DNA from: Pseudomonadota bacterium | Lineage (GTDB): Bacteria; Pseudomonadota; Gammaproteobacteria; Burkholderiales; Burkholderiaceae_C | NCBI GenBank assembly: GCA_021819435.1 | Contig: JAKARB010000002.1 | Location: 62,001-126,000 of the forward strand | Direction: 5' to 3' | DNA: 64,000 nucleotides | Shown here: positions 52,967 to 62,385 of the stretch, one piece after another | How positions within the stretch are numbered: the first letter of the stretch is position 1 | Layout: each line of letters begins with the position of its first letter | The notes under the pieces: generated by a model | What the model was told of the DNA's origin: nothing | The model's input: only the letters and a program-made list of their open reading frames with translations | The model's database searches: none | Translations under genes and position numbers: made by a program

Positions 52967-54040
52967 TCAAGCAGCCTGTGGCGCGCAGGCGTGATTGTCT
53001 CCGACCTCGGCGATGAGATGGGCGCCACCGCTGGCCAGCACGCCGCCAGGCTCGTGGATGACACGAGGCGTGGCGGCGATGTGCGCATCCAGCCATGCAG
53101 CGACCTGGCGCGAATCGCTCAGCGTGCGGAGGGCCTGGTAGGCCTCTTCGGCCTGCGGATGCCGGCGGCGCAGGAAGTTGAGCCATTGCTTCATGCGACC
53201 CGCCTGGTGCTTGGGCACCACCCGGCCTTGGATGAGCCGCCAGTAGTGGTGCAGCAAGGGTTGCAGCGTGTCCCAGTCGGCCCAGGTCCGGCCCGCATCG
53301 CCCGCGCAGGCTGGCCAGCCCAGTTCGGCTCGGATGGCCAGCGCCAGCCCGGGGTCGGCCACCATGCCACGCCCCAGCATGATGGCGTCGCAGCCACTTT
53401 CCCGCAGGCAACGCCTGGCGTCGTCCACGCTCCAGATCTCGCCGTTGGCCACCACCGGTATGCGCACCGCCTCGCGCACATGGGCGATGCGGTCCCAGTA
53501 GGCCGGCGGGCGATAACCATGCACCTTGGTGCGGCCATGCACGACCAGTTCATCGGCGCCTGCGGCTTCGATGGCGCGCGCGTTGTCCTCGGCCAGCGCA
53601 TCGTCGTGGAAGCCCAGACGCATCTTGGCCGACACGACGATGTGGGCCGGCACGGCTTCGCGCACGGCCTTCACCACGCGGTGCACGTGCGCGGGGTCTT
53701 GCAGCAACGAGGCCCCGCCGCCATGGCGATTGACCACCTTCGCGGGGCAGCCGAAATTCAGGTCCACGCCTGGCGAACCGAGCTCCGCCAGGCGCGCGGC
53801 GTTGTCGGCCATGCAGGCGGCATCCGAGCCCAGCAACTGCCCGCGAACGGGCACGCCAGCGGGCGTGAGGCCGCCGTGATCGAGCTCCGGCATGATGCGG
53901 CGGAAAGCGCGTTCGGGCAAAACGCGCTCCGTCACCCGGATGAATTCGGACACGCAGCGATCCACTCCGCCAGCCCGCGTGAGGATGTCACGCAAGGGCG
54001 CATCAAGCAGGCCCTCCATGGGCGCGAGCAGGATCTGCAT
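52967..54040 (-). CDS. dusC: tRNA-dihydrouridine synthase, DusC-like
   Basis: A 357-residue FMN-dependent tRNA-dihydrouridine synthase. The start MQILLAPMEGLLDAPLRDIL, GVDLNFGCPAKVVNRHGGGA (with the catalytic Cys), VHGRTKVHGYRPPAYWD and NGEIWSVDDAR are Dus hallmarks. Ser/Gly differences and the long C-terminal half suit DusC rather than DusA or DusB. ATG 54040 starts the domain. It is divergent from the HDOD gene. Confidence 0.92.
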   Translation of the reverse strand: MQILLAPMEGLLDAPLRDILTRAGGVDRCVSEFIRVTERVLPERAFRRIMPELDHGGLTPAGVPVRGQLLGSDAACMADNAARLAELGSPGVDLNFGCPAKVVNRHGGGASLLQDPAHVHRVVKAVREAVPAHIVVSAKMRLGFHDDALAEDNARAIEAAGADELVVHGRTKVHGYRPPAYWDRIAHVREAVRIPVVANGEIWSVDDARRCLRESGCDAIMLGRGMVADPGLALAIRAELGWPACAGDAGRTWADWDTLQPLLHHYWRLIQGRVVPKHQAGRMKQWLNFLRRRHPQAEEAYQALRTLSDSRQVAAWLDAHIAATPRVIHEPGGVLASGGAHLIAEVGDNHACAPQAA

Positions 54041-54167
54041 GGGGTCTGAGGCAAGACAATGGGACCAAGTGAAGGGCGTCAGTGTACGCACCCCCCAATC
54101 ACCGCGCCGCAAGCTTCAGTTCGCCGCGCCCAGGTCGATATCCACTCATCTGATTGCCTGCAGCACC

Positions 54168-55052
54168 ATGATCACCGCCCCAGAGTTGACCACCATCGAC
54201 GATGTTCTGCAGGAGCTCGACAGGGCCCGCCGCAACGGCCCCTTGCAACGCATCGTCATCCCCCCATGCCCCGAGTTGCTGACACGCCTGCAAAAAACCA
54301 TGGCCGTGGCTGAGCCGGATCTCAATGAAGTCGCGCGCATCGCCACCAGTGACGTGGCGATGTCGGCCACGCTCATGCGGGCTGCCAACAGCCCGCTCTA
54401 TTCAGCTGGCGACGCGGCCGTGCAGACCATCGGCCAGGCCATGAACCGGCTGGGGCTGAAGCACACCGCAGCAGTGATGACCGGCTTCCTGGCCCGTGGC
54501 GCTCTGCGTGTGAACGCGCCTCAACTGCAGCGCTTCTGGGAGCGCTCCACCAAGCGCGCGCTGGCCATGTCCCACCTGGCCGAACGCCTGCCCGGCATGT
54601 CGCCCGACCTGGCCTACACCTACGGCCTGTTCTGCCATGTCGGCATGCCGGTGATGGCGCAGAGCGTCAAGGGCTATCTGGGCACCATGGTCGAGGCCCA
54701 TGCGCGCATCGATCGTTCCTTCGTGCAGACCGAGAACGCCAACCACCGCACTGACCACGCCGTGGTGGGGGCGCTGGTGTCCCGCCTGTGGCGCCTGGCG
54801 CCCGCCGTGACCGCCGCCATCCGCCTGCACCATGACCTTGACGCACTGGGTGAGCGCAGCGCCGACCCGGACGTCAACGCCCTGGTCGCCCTGGGCCTGC
54901 TGGCCGAGTGCCTGATGCGCCGCCACGAAACCCTCGACGCCGACGTCGACTGGGTGGAGTACGGAGCCACCGCGATGACCTGGCTGCATGTCAGCGATGG
55001 CGATCTCGACACATGGTTCGACGAATTGCAGGAAGCGTTCGACGCGGTCTGA
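54168..55052 (+). CDS. HDOD domain signalling protein
   Basis: A 294-residue protein starting at ATG 54168 ([17 protein letters not shown]). Most of it is an HDOD domain, the non-enzymatic relative of HD phosphohydrolases used in signalling: [44 protein letters not shown]-like [15 protein letters not shown], and later [22 protein letters not shown] with HHD. A much longer upstream reading frame is not credible because it crosses the promoter and part of the divergent dusC gene. Confidence 0.87.
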   Translation: MITAPELTTIDDVLQELDRARRNGPLQRIVIPPCPELLTRLQKTMAVAEPDLNEVARIATSDVAMSATLMRAANSPLYSAGDAAVQTIGQAMNRLGLKHTAAVMTGFLARGALRVNAPQLQRFWERSTKRALAMSHLAERLPGMSPDLAYTYGLFCHVGMPVMAQSVKGYLGTMVEAHARIDRSFVQTENANHRTDHAVVGALVSRLWRLAPAVTAAIRLHHDLDALGERSADPDVNALVALGLLAECLMRRHETLDADVDWVEYGATAMTWLHVSDGDLDTWFDELQEAFDAV

Positions 55053-55140
55053 GGCCGGGCCCCGTTCGAGGGGCCGCCACCCTGGTTGTGAAGACGGAGC
55101 CGATAAGATCCGGGCATCCACAGACCAGGGAGCAAACAAG

Positions 55141-56073
55141 GTGGCATCCAGCCTGCTGATCCTTCTCGACGACATAGCGACCGTGCTCGACGATGTCGCT
55201 CTGATGTCCAAAGTCGCGGCCAAGAAGACGGCTGGCGTGCTGGGCGACGACCTCGCCCTCAACGCGCAGCAGGTGTCGGGCATCCGCGCCGAGCGCGAAT
55301 TGCCTGTGGTCTGGGCCGTTGCCAAGGGCTCCTTTCGCAACAAGCTGATCCTCGTGCCTTCTGCGCTGGCCATCAGCGCAGTCGCGCCCTGGGCCATCAC
55401 GCCTTTGCTGATGGCGGGCGGTGTCTTCCTGTGTTTCGAGGGCGCTGAGAAGCTCATCCACCCCCTGCTGCACCACGAGGACGATGGCGCGCAACAGGCC
55501 GCGCTCAAGCAGGCTGCGGCCGACGAGCAGGTCGACATGGTGGCCTTTGAGCGCGAGAAGATCGAAGGCGCGGTGCGCACCGATTTCATCCTCTCGGCCG
55601 AGATCGTCGTCATCACCTTGGGTACCGTTGCCGAGGCGCCGATGTTGCAACAGGTGGTGGTGGTTGGCGGTGTGGCCGCGGCCATGACGGTGGGCGTCTA
55701 CGGCTTGGTGGGCGCCATCGTGAAGATGGACGATGCCGGGCTGCACCTGAGCCAACGCGCGAGTGGCCTGGCGCGAGTGATCGGTCGAGGCCTGCTGGCC
55801 ACCGCACCTCGCATGATGAAGGCCCTCTCGGTGGTGGGCACTGCAGCCATGTTCCTGGTGGGGGGCAGCATTCTGCTGCATGGCCTGCCGGGTGCGCATG
55901 ACCTGGTCCACGCGGTCGAGCATGCCGCCGGGGCGGTGGCCGGCATCGGGCCGGTTTTGACGGTGCTGGCGCCCATGGCGGTGGACATGCTGGCCGGTGT
56001 GCTGGCGGGCCTCCTGGCGGTGGCGGGCATGGCCGTCGTCGGCCGCGTCGCGGGCTGGTTCAAGCGCCGCTGA
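55141..56073 (+). CDS. DUF808 (YedI) family membrane protein
   Basis: A 310-residue inner membrane protein beginning at GTG 55141, with GGGAG 8 bases upstream. The N-terminus [39 protein letters not shown] and NAQQVSG is diagnostic of YedI/DUF808. About seven hydrophobic segments follow, with HPLLHHEDD in between. Function is unknown. It follows the HDOD gene by 88 bp. Confidence 0.92.
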   Translation: MASSLLILLDDIATVLDDVALMSKVAAKKTAGVLGDDLALNAQQVSGIRAERELPVVWAVAKGSFRNKLILVPSALAISAVAPWAITPLLMAGGVFLCFEGAEKLIHPLLHHEDDGAQQAALKQAAADEQVDMVAFEREKIEGAVRTDFILSAEIVVITLGTVAEAPMLQQVVVVGGVAAAMTVGVYGLVGAIVKMDDAGLHLSQRASGLARVIGRGLLATAPRMMKALSVVGTAAMFLVGGSILLHGLPGAHDLVHAVEHAAGAVAGIGPVLTVLAPMAVDMLAGVLAGLLAVAGMAVVGRVAGWFKRR

Positions 56074-56117
56074 ATCGGGCGCGGCCCCTCCCCGTGCGGA
56101 CGCTTGCCTTTCGCGAC

Positions 56118-58016
56118 TCAGCGAGCCATGGGCTGAGACCCCGGCTCTCCAATCGGCAGCCAGCGCGACAGCAGCAGCGCCAGGGCATCGCGGTCGAAGG
56201 GCTTGGTGAGGTAGTCGTCCATGCCATTGGCCAGGCACACCTCGCGGTCGCCGCTGAGCGCATGCGCCGTCAGCGCGATGACGGGCGTGCGTTCGCGCGC
56301 GGTGTCGTCGGCTTCCATCTGCCGGATGCGGCGGGCGGCTTCGTAGCCATCCATCACCGGCATCTCGCAGTCCATCAGGACCACGTCGAAAGCATGCTGG
56401 GCGAACAGCGCCAGCGCGTCCTCGCCGTTGCGGGCGTGCTGGCAACTCACGCCCAGGCTCTCCAGCGTCATCGTGGCGATGAAGGCGTTGACCTCGTTGT
56501 CCTCCACCAGCAGCACCTCGCCTTGCAAGCGCAGGTCTGACAGGGCCGAGGGTTGCGTGTCGGCAAACCCTTCGCCATCTTGCAATCGTTCCGTCTCGCT
56601 CAGGGCTTCGGTGCTGTAGGGCATGTCCATGGCAATCTCGAAGGTCGTGCCGATGCCCAGCACGCTGCGCACCGTGACCTCGCCGCCCATCTCGTCGACG
56701 ATCTGCTTGCAAATCGCCAGGCCCAGGCCCGTGCCGCCAAAGCTGCGGTTGCTGCCCGATTCCACTTGGTAGAAGGGCTGGAACAGCTTGTCGATGGCAT
56801 CGGTCGGGATGCCCACGCCGGTGTCCGACACGTCCAGGGTGACGCGTGCCATCTCGGGCCCGAGCTTGCGAACCGACAGGCTCAGCAGGACTTCGCCGCA
56901 TTGCGTGAACTTGACGGCGTTGCTCACCAGGTTGAGCAGCACCTGACGCATCTTGCCCTCGTCGCCCGTGATGCTGCGGATGTCAGCGGGCACGTGGTGG
57001 CAGTCGCGGCGGATGCTGATGCCCTTTTGCTCGGCCGTGGCCTGGAAGGCATGGGCCACGCTGCTGATCAAGGCCATCGGGTCAAAAGGCGTGGGCGACA
57101 GGCGGATCTTGTGCGCGTCGAGCTTCGAGTAGTCGAGGATCTCGTTGAGCAGGTGCATCAGGTTGCGCGCCGAGTCCCGCGCGGACTTGATGAACAGGCG
57201 ATCGCGCTCAGAGAGGTGCTCGTCGTTGAGCATGCTCAGCGCCCCGATGACGCCGTTCATCGGCGTGCGGATCTCATGGCTCATGTTGGCCAGGAAAGCC
57301 GTCTTCGCGCGGCTGGCCGATTCGGCTTGTTCCTTCATGCGGCGCAGTTCGGCGATGTGGTTCTTGCGCTTGGACTGCAAGAACAACTTGCGCTCGCGCG
57401 CCAGGGCGAAGCGGTAGAGGCAGTAGCCCAGCGCATTGGCCGCGATGACGTGCACCACCATGCGCTGGAAGCCGATGCCATGGGCCTGTGGCTGTTGGTA
57501 CGCGAAGGCCAGCGCCATGACCCCGATGCCTGCCGAGATCAACACGGTGGGGCTGGCCGTGAGCCGGGCGAAGCCATAGACCATGACCGTGGCGAAGACC
57601 GTGGCGGAGGTCAGGCCCCACAGCAGGCTCATCGGGTCGTCATGCCAATGGCCGGTGGTGATGATCATGTTGCTCAACAGGCAGACCAGGCTCACGATTG
57701 CCACGAAAGAGGCCGTGTAATGGCGGGCGAAGAAGGCCTTGTTGAGGCGGGTGGCGAAACCGAACAGCAACAACCCGCAAGACAAGCCCATGCGGCCAAG
57801 TTGCACCCCGTCGGTGATCAGGCGACGACCCGTCAGCAGGTCGAAGCAGAAAAAGACCATGAAATACGTGGCCGCGACCATGGACGACACGAACAGGAAC
57901 CGCGTGCCGTAAGAGCGGTAGGCCGCCTGGAATTCCGTTTCCAGGGCGGCGTTCGAGAAGCCCCGGTTACCCAGGGTGCGCAGCATGTTTTGCATGGTCA
58001 CTCTGACGGACCCCAT
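56118..58016 (-). CDS. Hybrid sensor histidine kinase/response regulator
   Basis: A 632-residue kinase. The first 210 residues hold about six hydrophobic segments. HisKA is FLANMSHEIRTPMNGVIGAL, the HATPase has NLVSNAVKFTQ, DVSDTGVGIPTDA and [14 protein letters not shown], and the C-terminal receiver has LLVEDNEVNAF and the Asp in VVLMDCEMPVMDGYEAA with Lys in LTKPF. The signal is unknown and no partner lies adjacent. The 230 bp upstream (58017-58246) are intergenic and hold its promoter. Confidence 0.92.
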   Translation of the reverse strand: MGSVRVTMQNMLRTLGNRGFSNAALETEFQAAYRSYGTRFLFVSSMVAATYFMVFFCFDLLTGRRLITDGVQLGRMGLSCGLLLFGFATRLNKAFFARHYTASFVAIVSLVCLLSNMIITTGHWHDDPMSLLWGLTSATVFATVMVYGFARLTASPTVLISAGIGVMALAFAYQQPQAHGIGFQRMVVHVIAANALGYCLYRFALARERKLFLQSKRKNHIAELRRMKEQAESASRAKTAFLANMSHEIRTPMNGVIGALSMLNDEHLSERDRLFIKSARDSARNLMHLLNEILDYSKLDAHKIRLSPTPFDPMALISSVAHAFQATAEQKGISIRRDCHHVPADIRSITGDEGKMRQVLLNLVSNAVKFTQCGEVLLSLSVRKLGPEMARVTLDVSDTGVGIPTDAIDKLFQPFYQVESGSNRSFGGTGLGLAICKQIVDEMGGEVTVRSVLGIGTTFEIAMDMPYSTEALSETERLQDGEGFADTQPSALSDLRLQGEVLLVEDNEVNAFIATMTLESLGVSCQHARNGEDALALFAQHAFDVVLMDCEMPVMDGYEAARRIRQMEADDTARERTPVIALTAHALSGDREVCLANGMDDYLTKPFDRDALALLLSRWLPIGEPGSQPMAR

Positions 58017-58246
58017 ATCACCTCTGCGCAGGGTGGCGTTGAGCCTGCCCCCAACATGGGGGAGGCGATTGGGGCCCCATTATTCCTTTTTTCAGGTGGT
58101 GCAATGCTGGTATCAGCAAATCAAACCGTCGCCTTTTCTTGGCACATGGTGCGATTCGTTGCCAATATGTCGCGATTTGGCCCATTTCCGCCCGAGTGCG
58201 CGGGCGAGAACCAGGGCGCGGCTGGGACAACCCCTGTCCACATCGG

Positions 58247-58996
58247 TCAGCTGAGCGATTCGCTGAATTCAGGCGCATCCGCCACCGACAAGGGCACGTT
58301 GAACTTGCGTTGAGCCCGATCGAAGTCGATGTCGATGTCCGGGTGCAGCGTCTGGGCCATGAATCCGTAGAGCGGGCAGGCCGCTGCGATCCAGCGCGCG
58401 TCGGCCTGGGTGATGTCCATGTAGAACAGCGTCACCGGCACGCCGGGTTGCGCCGAGGTCACGACCTTCTCGCCGTCGAACACGTCCTGAAACTGCATGG
58501 CGTGGTAGATGCGGTCGATGGGTGCCCGCCCGATCAGCAGCGAGAAATCGATGCCAGTGCGATAGCTGATCTCGAACGCTGCCTTGACCAGCGCAGGCAA
58601 CACCATGCGGCCCTCGGGGCCGTTGCGCACGGTCATGCGACCGGCTTCCAGCAAATGCTTGCCGCGAAAGCGTTCGGGCAATGGCAACTCGGTTTCAAAA
58701 CGCAGCGGCCGATTGAGGTTGGTCTGCAGGCGCAGGGTGCCCACCACGTCGCCGCTTTCCTTGGACTCCGCCATCAGGATGACGACGTCATCGCGCAGGT
58801 CTTCCGGCTCGGGACGAGACAAGGTGAGCCGGGTCACCAGATCGGGTTGGTGCCGCCCGTAGGCCTGTGCGCGCTGCAGGCAGACTTTTTCGATGTCCTC
58901 CCGGCTGGAGGCCAGCCGGACGGTGAAGGGCAACAACTGCGTTTCGGTGATCGCGTGACTGTAGGGACGCTCGAGCCTGACAGTGGGCCTGGACAT
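58247..58996 (-). CDS. FeeM-like N-acyl amino acid synthase / acyltransferase
   Basis: A 249-residue protein from ATG 58996 (MSRPTVRLERPYSHAIT), preceded by GAGAGG. It has the GNAT-related fold shared by FeeM N-acyl amino acid synthases and acyl-homoserine lactone synthases: EDIEKVCLQRAQAYG, DVVGTLRLQTNLNRPL, LLEAGRMTVRNG and KAAFEISYRTGIDFSLLIG. Such enzymes transfer an acyl chain from acyl-ACP to an amine. The homologous PEP-CTERM/exosortase-associated acyltransferase is an alternative, notable because the window has a PEP-CTERM protein. The product is unknown. Confidence 0.75.
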   Translation of the reverse strand: MSRPTVRLERPYSHAITETQLLPFTVRLASSREDIEKVCLQRAQAYGRHQPDLVTRLTLSRPEPEDLRDDVVILMAESKESGDVVGTLRLQTNLNRPLRFETELPLPERFRGKHLLEAGRMTVRNGPEGRMVLPALVKAAFEISYRTGIDFSLLIGRAPIDRIYHAMQFQDVFDGEKVVTSAQPGVPVTLFYMDITQADARWIAAACPLYGFMAQTLHPDIDIDFDRAQRKFNVPLSVADAPEFSESLS

Positions 58997-59154
58997 GAAC
59001 AACACCTCTCAAGACCGGTGACGAACCCGCTGTGCCGAGGCGGCCCCGGCTGGCAGGAATCCGCTAGGAAACCCTGGGCCATCGATGGGGGTGCGTGCAT
59101 CCCCATGACTTCACACATTCTTACAGTGTCAACAGCTTAAATGACAAATGTTGT

Positions 59155-59168
59155 AAATGCGTGCATTT
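59155..59168. promoter_or_regulatory. AT-rich palindrome upstream of the FeeM-like gene
   Basis: AAATGC and GCATTT surround a 2-bp centre within a notably AT-rich 60-bp patch (59120-59180) in the gap between parA and the FeeM-like gene. It lies about 160 bp upstream of the latter. It may mark a promoter or operator. The rest of the 211-bp gap shows nothing else. Confidence 0.35.
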
Positions 59169-59207
59169 TTAACGATCTGTGTGTTGTAAACGTGCGTTTG
59201 AGGGGGC

Positions 59208-59975
59208 TCAACTGCGAAGTTGTTGATGCAACGCGAGCAACTCCTGGCTGAGTTTGTGCCGGCCGTCGAGGTGAATCATCGGCCGTGACAACTGGTGCGA
59301 TTCCTTGATCTTCACCGACGCGCTCAGATAGGGTTGCAGCACCGGCAGGCCTTCGTCGATCAACCCCTGCACCAGCTGCTGAGGAAGGGTTGCCCGAGGC
59401 TGGAACTGATTGACCACGATGCCGGAGACTTCCAGCTCATCGTTGTGATCTGCCCGGATTTCCTGGACGTTGTCCAGCAGTGTGTAAAGCGCCCTGCGAG
59501 AGAAGTCGTCGCAGTCAAAAGGAATCAGGCAGCCCTGCGCGGCAATCAGGGCCGAGCGCGTGTAGAAATTCAGCGCTGGTGGGGTATCCACATAAATTCG
59601 GTCATAGGTTTGACCGATTTCCTCAAGGGCATCCCGGAGTTTGTAGATCTTGTATCGCGATTCGAGTTTGGCGTGCAGTTCGTCGAGCGAAGGGTGGGAG
59701 GGCAACAGGTCGAGGTTTTCCCACGGGGTGGGCACGATGTGGTCGCGGATGTCGCCCGGTTTGGCGGTGAAACGCAGGGTCTGCTCGAAGAACGCGGCGG
59801 CGCTGCGGCTCGCGTCTTCCGTGGGGGTGCCTTGCAGGTAGTGGCTCGAGTTGCCTTGGGGATCGAGGTCGACCAGCAAGGTGCGCAGTCCCTGGGCCGC
59901 GCCGATGGCCGCCAGGTTGCAGGCGATCGTCGATTTGCCGACCCCCCCTTTCTGGTTAAAAACGACATAGCGCAT
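59208..59975 (-). CDS. ParA family ATPase
   Basis: A 255-residue ParA/MinD-superfamily ATPase from ATG 59975 ([20 protein letters not shown]). It has the deviant Walker A (KGGVGKST, residues 9-16), [15 protein letters not shown] and [16 protein letters not shown]. No ParB-like gene or parS site was recognised next to it, so it is an orphan of the kind that positions cellular cargo rather than a plasmid partition system. It follows minE on the same strand after a 176-bp gap. Confidence 0.9.
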   Translation of the reverse strand: MRYVVFNQKGGVGKSTIACNLAAIGAAQGLRTLLVDLDPQGNSSHYLQGTPTEDASRSAAAFFEQTLRFTAKPGDIRDHIVPTPWENLDLLPSHPSLDELHAKLESRYKIYKLRDALEEIGQTYDRIYVDTPPALNFYTRSALIAAQGCLIPFDCDDFSRRALYTLLDNVQEIRADHNDELEVSGIVVNQFQPRATLPQQLVQGLIDEGLPVLQPYLSASVKIKESHQLSRPMIHLDGRHKLSQELLALHQQLRS

Positions 59976-60151
59976 GGTGGCTGGCCTTTCCGAGAAATGG
60001 TTGCTGAAGCCCGGTTGCTGACCTTCATTGTGCACCGCAGCAAGCGCGAAGCCGGCCAACACCCTCACGGGTGGGGCCGGCTTCGGCAGAGACGCCGCCC
60101 GGCTCGGGCGACGTTGGCGTGGCACGCGCGCAGGGTCTCGAATCGGGCGAC

Positions 60152-60421
60152 TCAGCGCCCGTTTTCCGGCAGCTCGATCTTGACTTCCAGCACCTCGAGG
60201 TCGCCCTGGCGTTCCATGGCCACCTTGATGTCGTCCGGGTTGATGGACACGTACTTCGAGATCACGGCCACCAGTTCCTTTTGCAGGTCGGGCAGGTAGC
60301 TGGGGCTGTGGCTGCGGCCGTTGCGCTCGTGCGCCAGGATGAGCTGCAGGCGCTCCTTGGCGACCGAGGCCGTCTGCTTCTTTTCACCGAGGAAGAAGGA
60401 GAGGAATCCCATGGCGTTCAC
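60152..60421 (-). CDS. minE: Cell division topological specificity factor MinE
   Basis: An 89-residue MinE. The N-terminal membrane/MinD-binding region is [30 protein letters not shown] in parts, followed by the dimerisation domain with [17 protein letters not shown] and [17 protein letters not shown]. It drives MinD oscillation to place the septum at mid-cell. Its start overlaps the minD stop by 4 bp. Confidence 0.97.
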   Translation of the reverse strand: MNAMGFLSFFLGEKKQTASVAKERLQLILAHERNGRSHSPSYLPDLQKELVAVISKYVSINPDDIKVAMERQGDLEVLEVKIELPENGR

Positions 60422-61233
60422 TTGCCTCCGAACAGGCGCTTGAAGAACCCGGGCTTCTCGGCGTCGATGAAGCGCAGGGGCTTGTCCTGGCCCAGGAAAC
60501 GGTCGATGACGTCGCTGTAGGCCTCAGCCACATCGGTGCCCTTCATGTGGATCGTGGGGATGCCCTGGTTGGAGGCGTTGAGCACGGTCTCGGATTCGGG
60601 GATCACGCCGATCAGCTTGACCTTGAGGATGTCATAGACATCGTCCAGCGAGAGCATCTGACCGCCTTCGACCCGGTTGGGGTTGTAACGGGTGATGAGC
60701 AGGTGTTCCTTGATGGGCTCGCCGCCTTCTTGCGCGCGCTTGGTTTTGCTGCTGAGCATGCCCAGGATGCGGTCGGAGTCGCGCACCGAGGAGACCTCGG
60801 GGTTGGTCACCACGATGGCCTCGTCGGCGAAGTGCATGGCCATCAGGGCGCCGGTTTCGATGCCGGCGGGCGAGTCGCAGACGATGTACTCGAAGCCCAT
60901 GTCGCCGAGTTCCTTGAGCACGCGCTCGACGCCGTCTTGCGTCAGGGCTTCCTTGTCACGCGTTTGCGAGGCAGCCAGGATGAACAGGTTTTCGCACTGC
61001 TTGTCCTTGATGAGCGCCTGGTTGAGGTTGGCCTCGCCGTGGATGACGTTGATCAGGTCGTAGACCACGCGGCGCTCGCAACCCATGATCAGGTCGAGGT
61101 TGCGCAGACCCACGTCGAAGTCGATGACGGCGGTTTTGTGGCCGCGCAGGGCCAGGCCCGAGGCGAAGGAGGCGCTGGTGGTCGTCTTGCCGACGCCGCC
61201 TTTGCCGGAGGTCACGACGATGATCTTGGCCAT
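60418..61233 (-). CDS. minD: Septum site-determining ATPase MinD
   Basis: A 271-residue MinD. Walker A is [15 protein letters not shown] (residues 10-17), [20 protein letters not shown] follows, and [11 protein letters not shown] is the switch II region. The C-terminal amphipathic membrane-targeting helix is present ([12 protein letters not shown]). It sits between minC (38-bp gap) and minE (4-bp overlap) in the usual order. Confidence 0.97.
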   Translation of the reverse strand: MAKIIVVTSGKGGVGKTTTSASFASGLALRGHKTAVIDFDVGLRNLDLIMGCERRVVYDLINVIHGEANLNQALIKDKQCENLFILAASQTRDKEALTQDGVERVLKELGDMGFEYIVCDSPAGIETGALMAMHFADEAIVVTNPEVSSVRDSDRILGMLSSKTKRAQEGGEPIKEHLLITRYNPNRVEGGQMLSLDDVYDILKVKLIGVIPESETVLNASNQGIPTIHMKGTDVAEAYSDVIDRFLGQDKPLRFIDAEKPGFFKRLFGGK

Positions 61234-61271
61234 GGGAGGGCGGTCCTTTCAGTGGATCGGTGCGATGGGTT

Positions 61272-62030
61272 TCAGGAAGAGATCGGTTCGAAGACCAGGC
61301 GGTCGCCGTCGAGGCGGATCTGCGCCGGCTTGCCGCGCACGTTGTCGGGCAGCGGGTTGTCGGTGGTGCGATAGGTGCCGGCGATGGACAGAAGCTCGGG
61401 CTCCATCACGGTGGCGAAGATGCGCGCCTGGGCGTTGCCCTTGGCACCCGCGATGGCCTTGCCGCGCAGCGGTGCGTAGACGTGGATGCTGCCATCGGCG
61501 ATGACTTCGGCGCCATGGTTGACCACAGCGGTGACGATGAGGTCGCCGCCTTTTGCATAGACCTGCTGGCCCGAGCGCAGCGGCTTGTCGAGGATCATGG
61601 TGCTGGTGGCCACCGGCACTTCGACCTCGACCGGTACCTCGACGCGCACTTCCCGCACGACCTCGCGCACCACCTCGACGGTTTCGACGCGGGTTGGTGC
61701 GGCGACGCTGTCGGGCGCCTCGACCAAGCCGGCAGCGCGCGCGGCTTCGCCCTGCTTGCGGGTGGCGCCACGCACGGCGATGGGCTTGAGCTTGTAGCGG
61801 CCCAGCAACTCGATGAGCGCAGGGAAGTCGATGGCAACGTCGAGGCTGGCCAAGTGGGTCAGGTCGATGACGAGGGGCTCGCCGTCGAAGAGGTCGGGCG
61901 AGGCGCCGAAGCGGTCTTCGAGGGCCTGCGCCAGGGTGCTCAGGTTGCCGGTCTTCAGCAGGAAGGCTTCCAGCGTCAGCGAAGCGCTCTTGAGATCGAA
62001 CAAGGCGGAGGCGTTGGCGGAAGCGGTCAT
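61272..62030 (-). CDS. minC: Septum formation inhibitor MinC
   Basis: A 252-residue MinC, first gene of minCDE. The N-terminal domain (FDLKSASLTLEAFLLK, LVIDLTHLASLDVAIDFPAL) inhibits FtsZ. The C-terminal beta-helical domain has LRSGQQVYAKGGDLIVTAVV, GAEVIADGSIHVYAPLRGKA and FATVMEPELLSIAGTYR. The linker is extended with a Val/Glu/Pro-rich stretch (VEVVREVVREVRVEVPVEVE). ATG 62030 was preferred to the TTG six bases upstream. Confidence 0.96.
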   Translation of the reverse strand: MTASANASALFDLKSASLTLEAFLLKTGNLSTLAQALEDRFGASPDLFDGEPLVIDLTHLASLDVAIDFPALIELLGRYKLKPIAVRGATRKQGEAARAAGLVEAPDSVAAPTRVETVEVVREVVREVRVEVPVEVEVPVATSTMILDKPLRSGQQVYAKGGDLIVTAVVNHGAEVIADGSIHVYAPLRGKAIAGAKGNAQARIFATVMEPELLSIAGTYRTTDNPLPDNVRGKPAQIRLDGDRLVFEPISS

Positions 62031-62343
62031 GGACAAGCGGCAGCAGAAAGCGTGAAGTTTAAGGCAGGGCAGACACCCCCTTCGCCCAAGCTCATGTGGC
62101 CTGCCGTTTCATGGGTGGATGACAGGGGTGTGTCCGGGATGCCTAAGTTCAGCGCGTTTTCTCCCCTTGAGAACGTGGATGCAAGAGAGAACGGTTTGCA
62201 TTAAGCTGGCTTCAACAAAAAGGGAGGGCGGCCGTGCAGTACGGCCGGTAGTGGATGTCGTGGGTGCTGTTTTGCCTGTGAAGGCAAGGCCGTCGGAGCG
62301 TCCTGTCTGTTTTGTTGCTCGGCTGCTGTCCGGCCGATTCGCA

Positions 62344-62359
62344 CCCGCATGCATGCGGG
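62344..62359. promoter_or_regulatory. Palindromic leader element before the repeat-protein gene
   Basis: CCCGCATGCATGCGGG is a perfect 16-bp palindrome 27 bp before the start codon. The same 355-bp gap (62031-62385) also holds a hairpin CGGCCGT/ACGGCCG near 62230 and a short GCC/GGC stem near 62271, so the leader may be structured. I do not match it to a known riboswitch. Confidence 0.4.
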
Positions 62360-62385
62360 CATGCACAGCAAACAGGAGATCCATC

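Noticed and set aside
53892-54167. N-terminal extension of the HDOD protein
   Set aside because: The extra residues are Arg/Ser-rich, cross the promoter region and overlap the divergent dusC gene; the domain starts at ATG 54168.
54991-56901. A 636-codon minus-strand frame across the DUF808 gene and the hybrid kinase end
   Set aside because: Composition is Arg/His/Ala-rich and it overlaps two well-supported genes on other frames.
59208-59975. Plasmid partition system or replication origin
   Set aside because: Only a ParA-type ATPase is present, next to chromosomal minCDE; no parB, rep gene or iteron array was seen.
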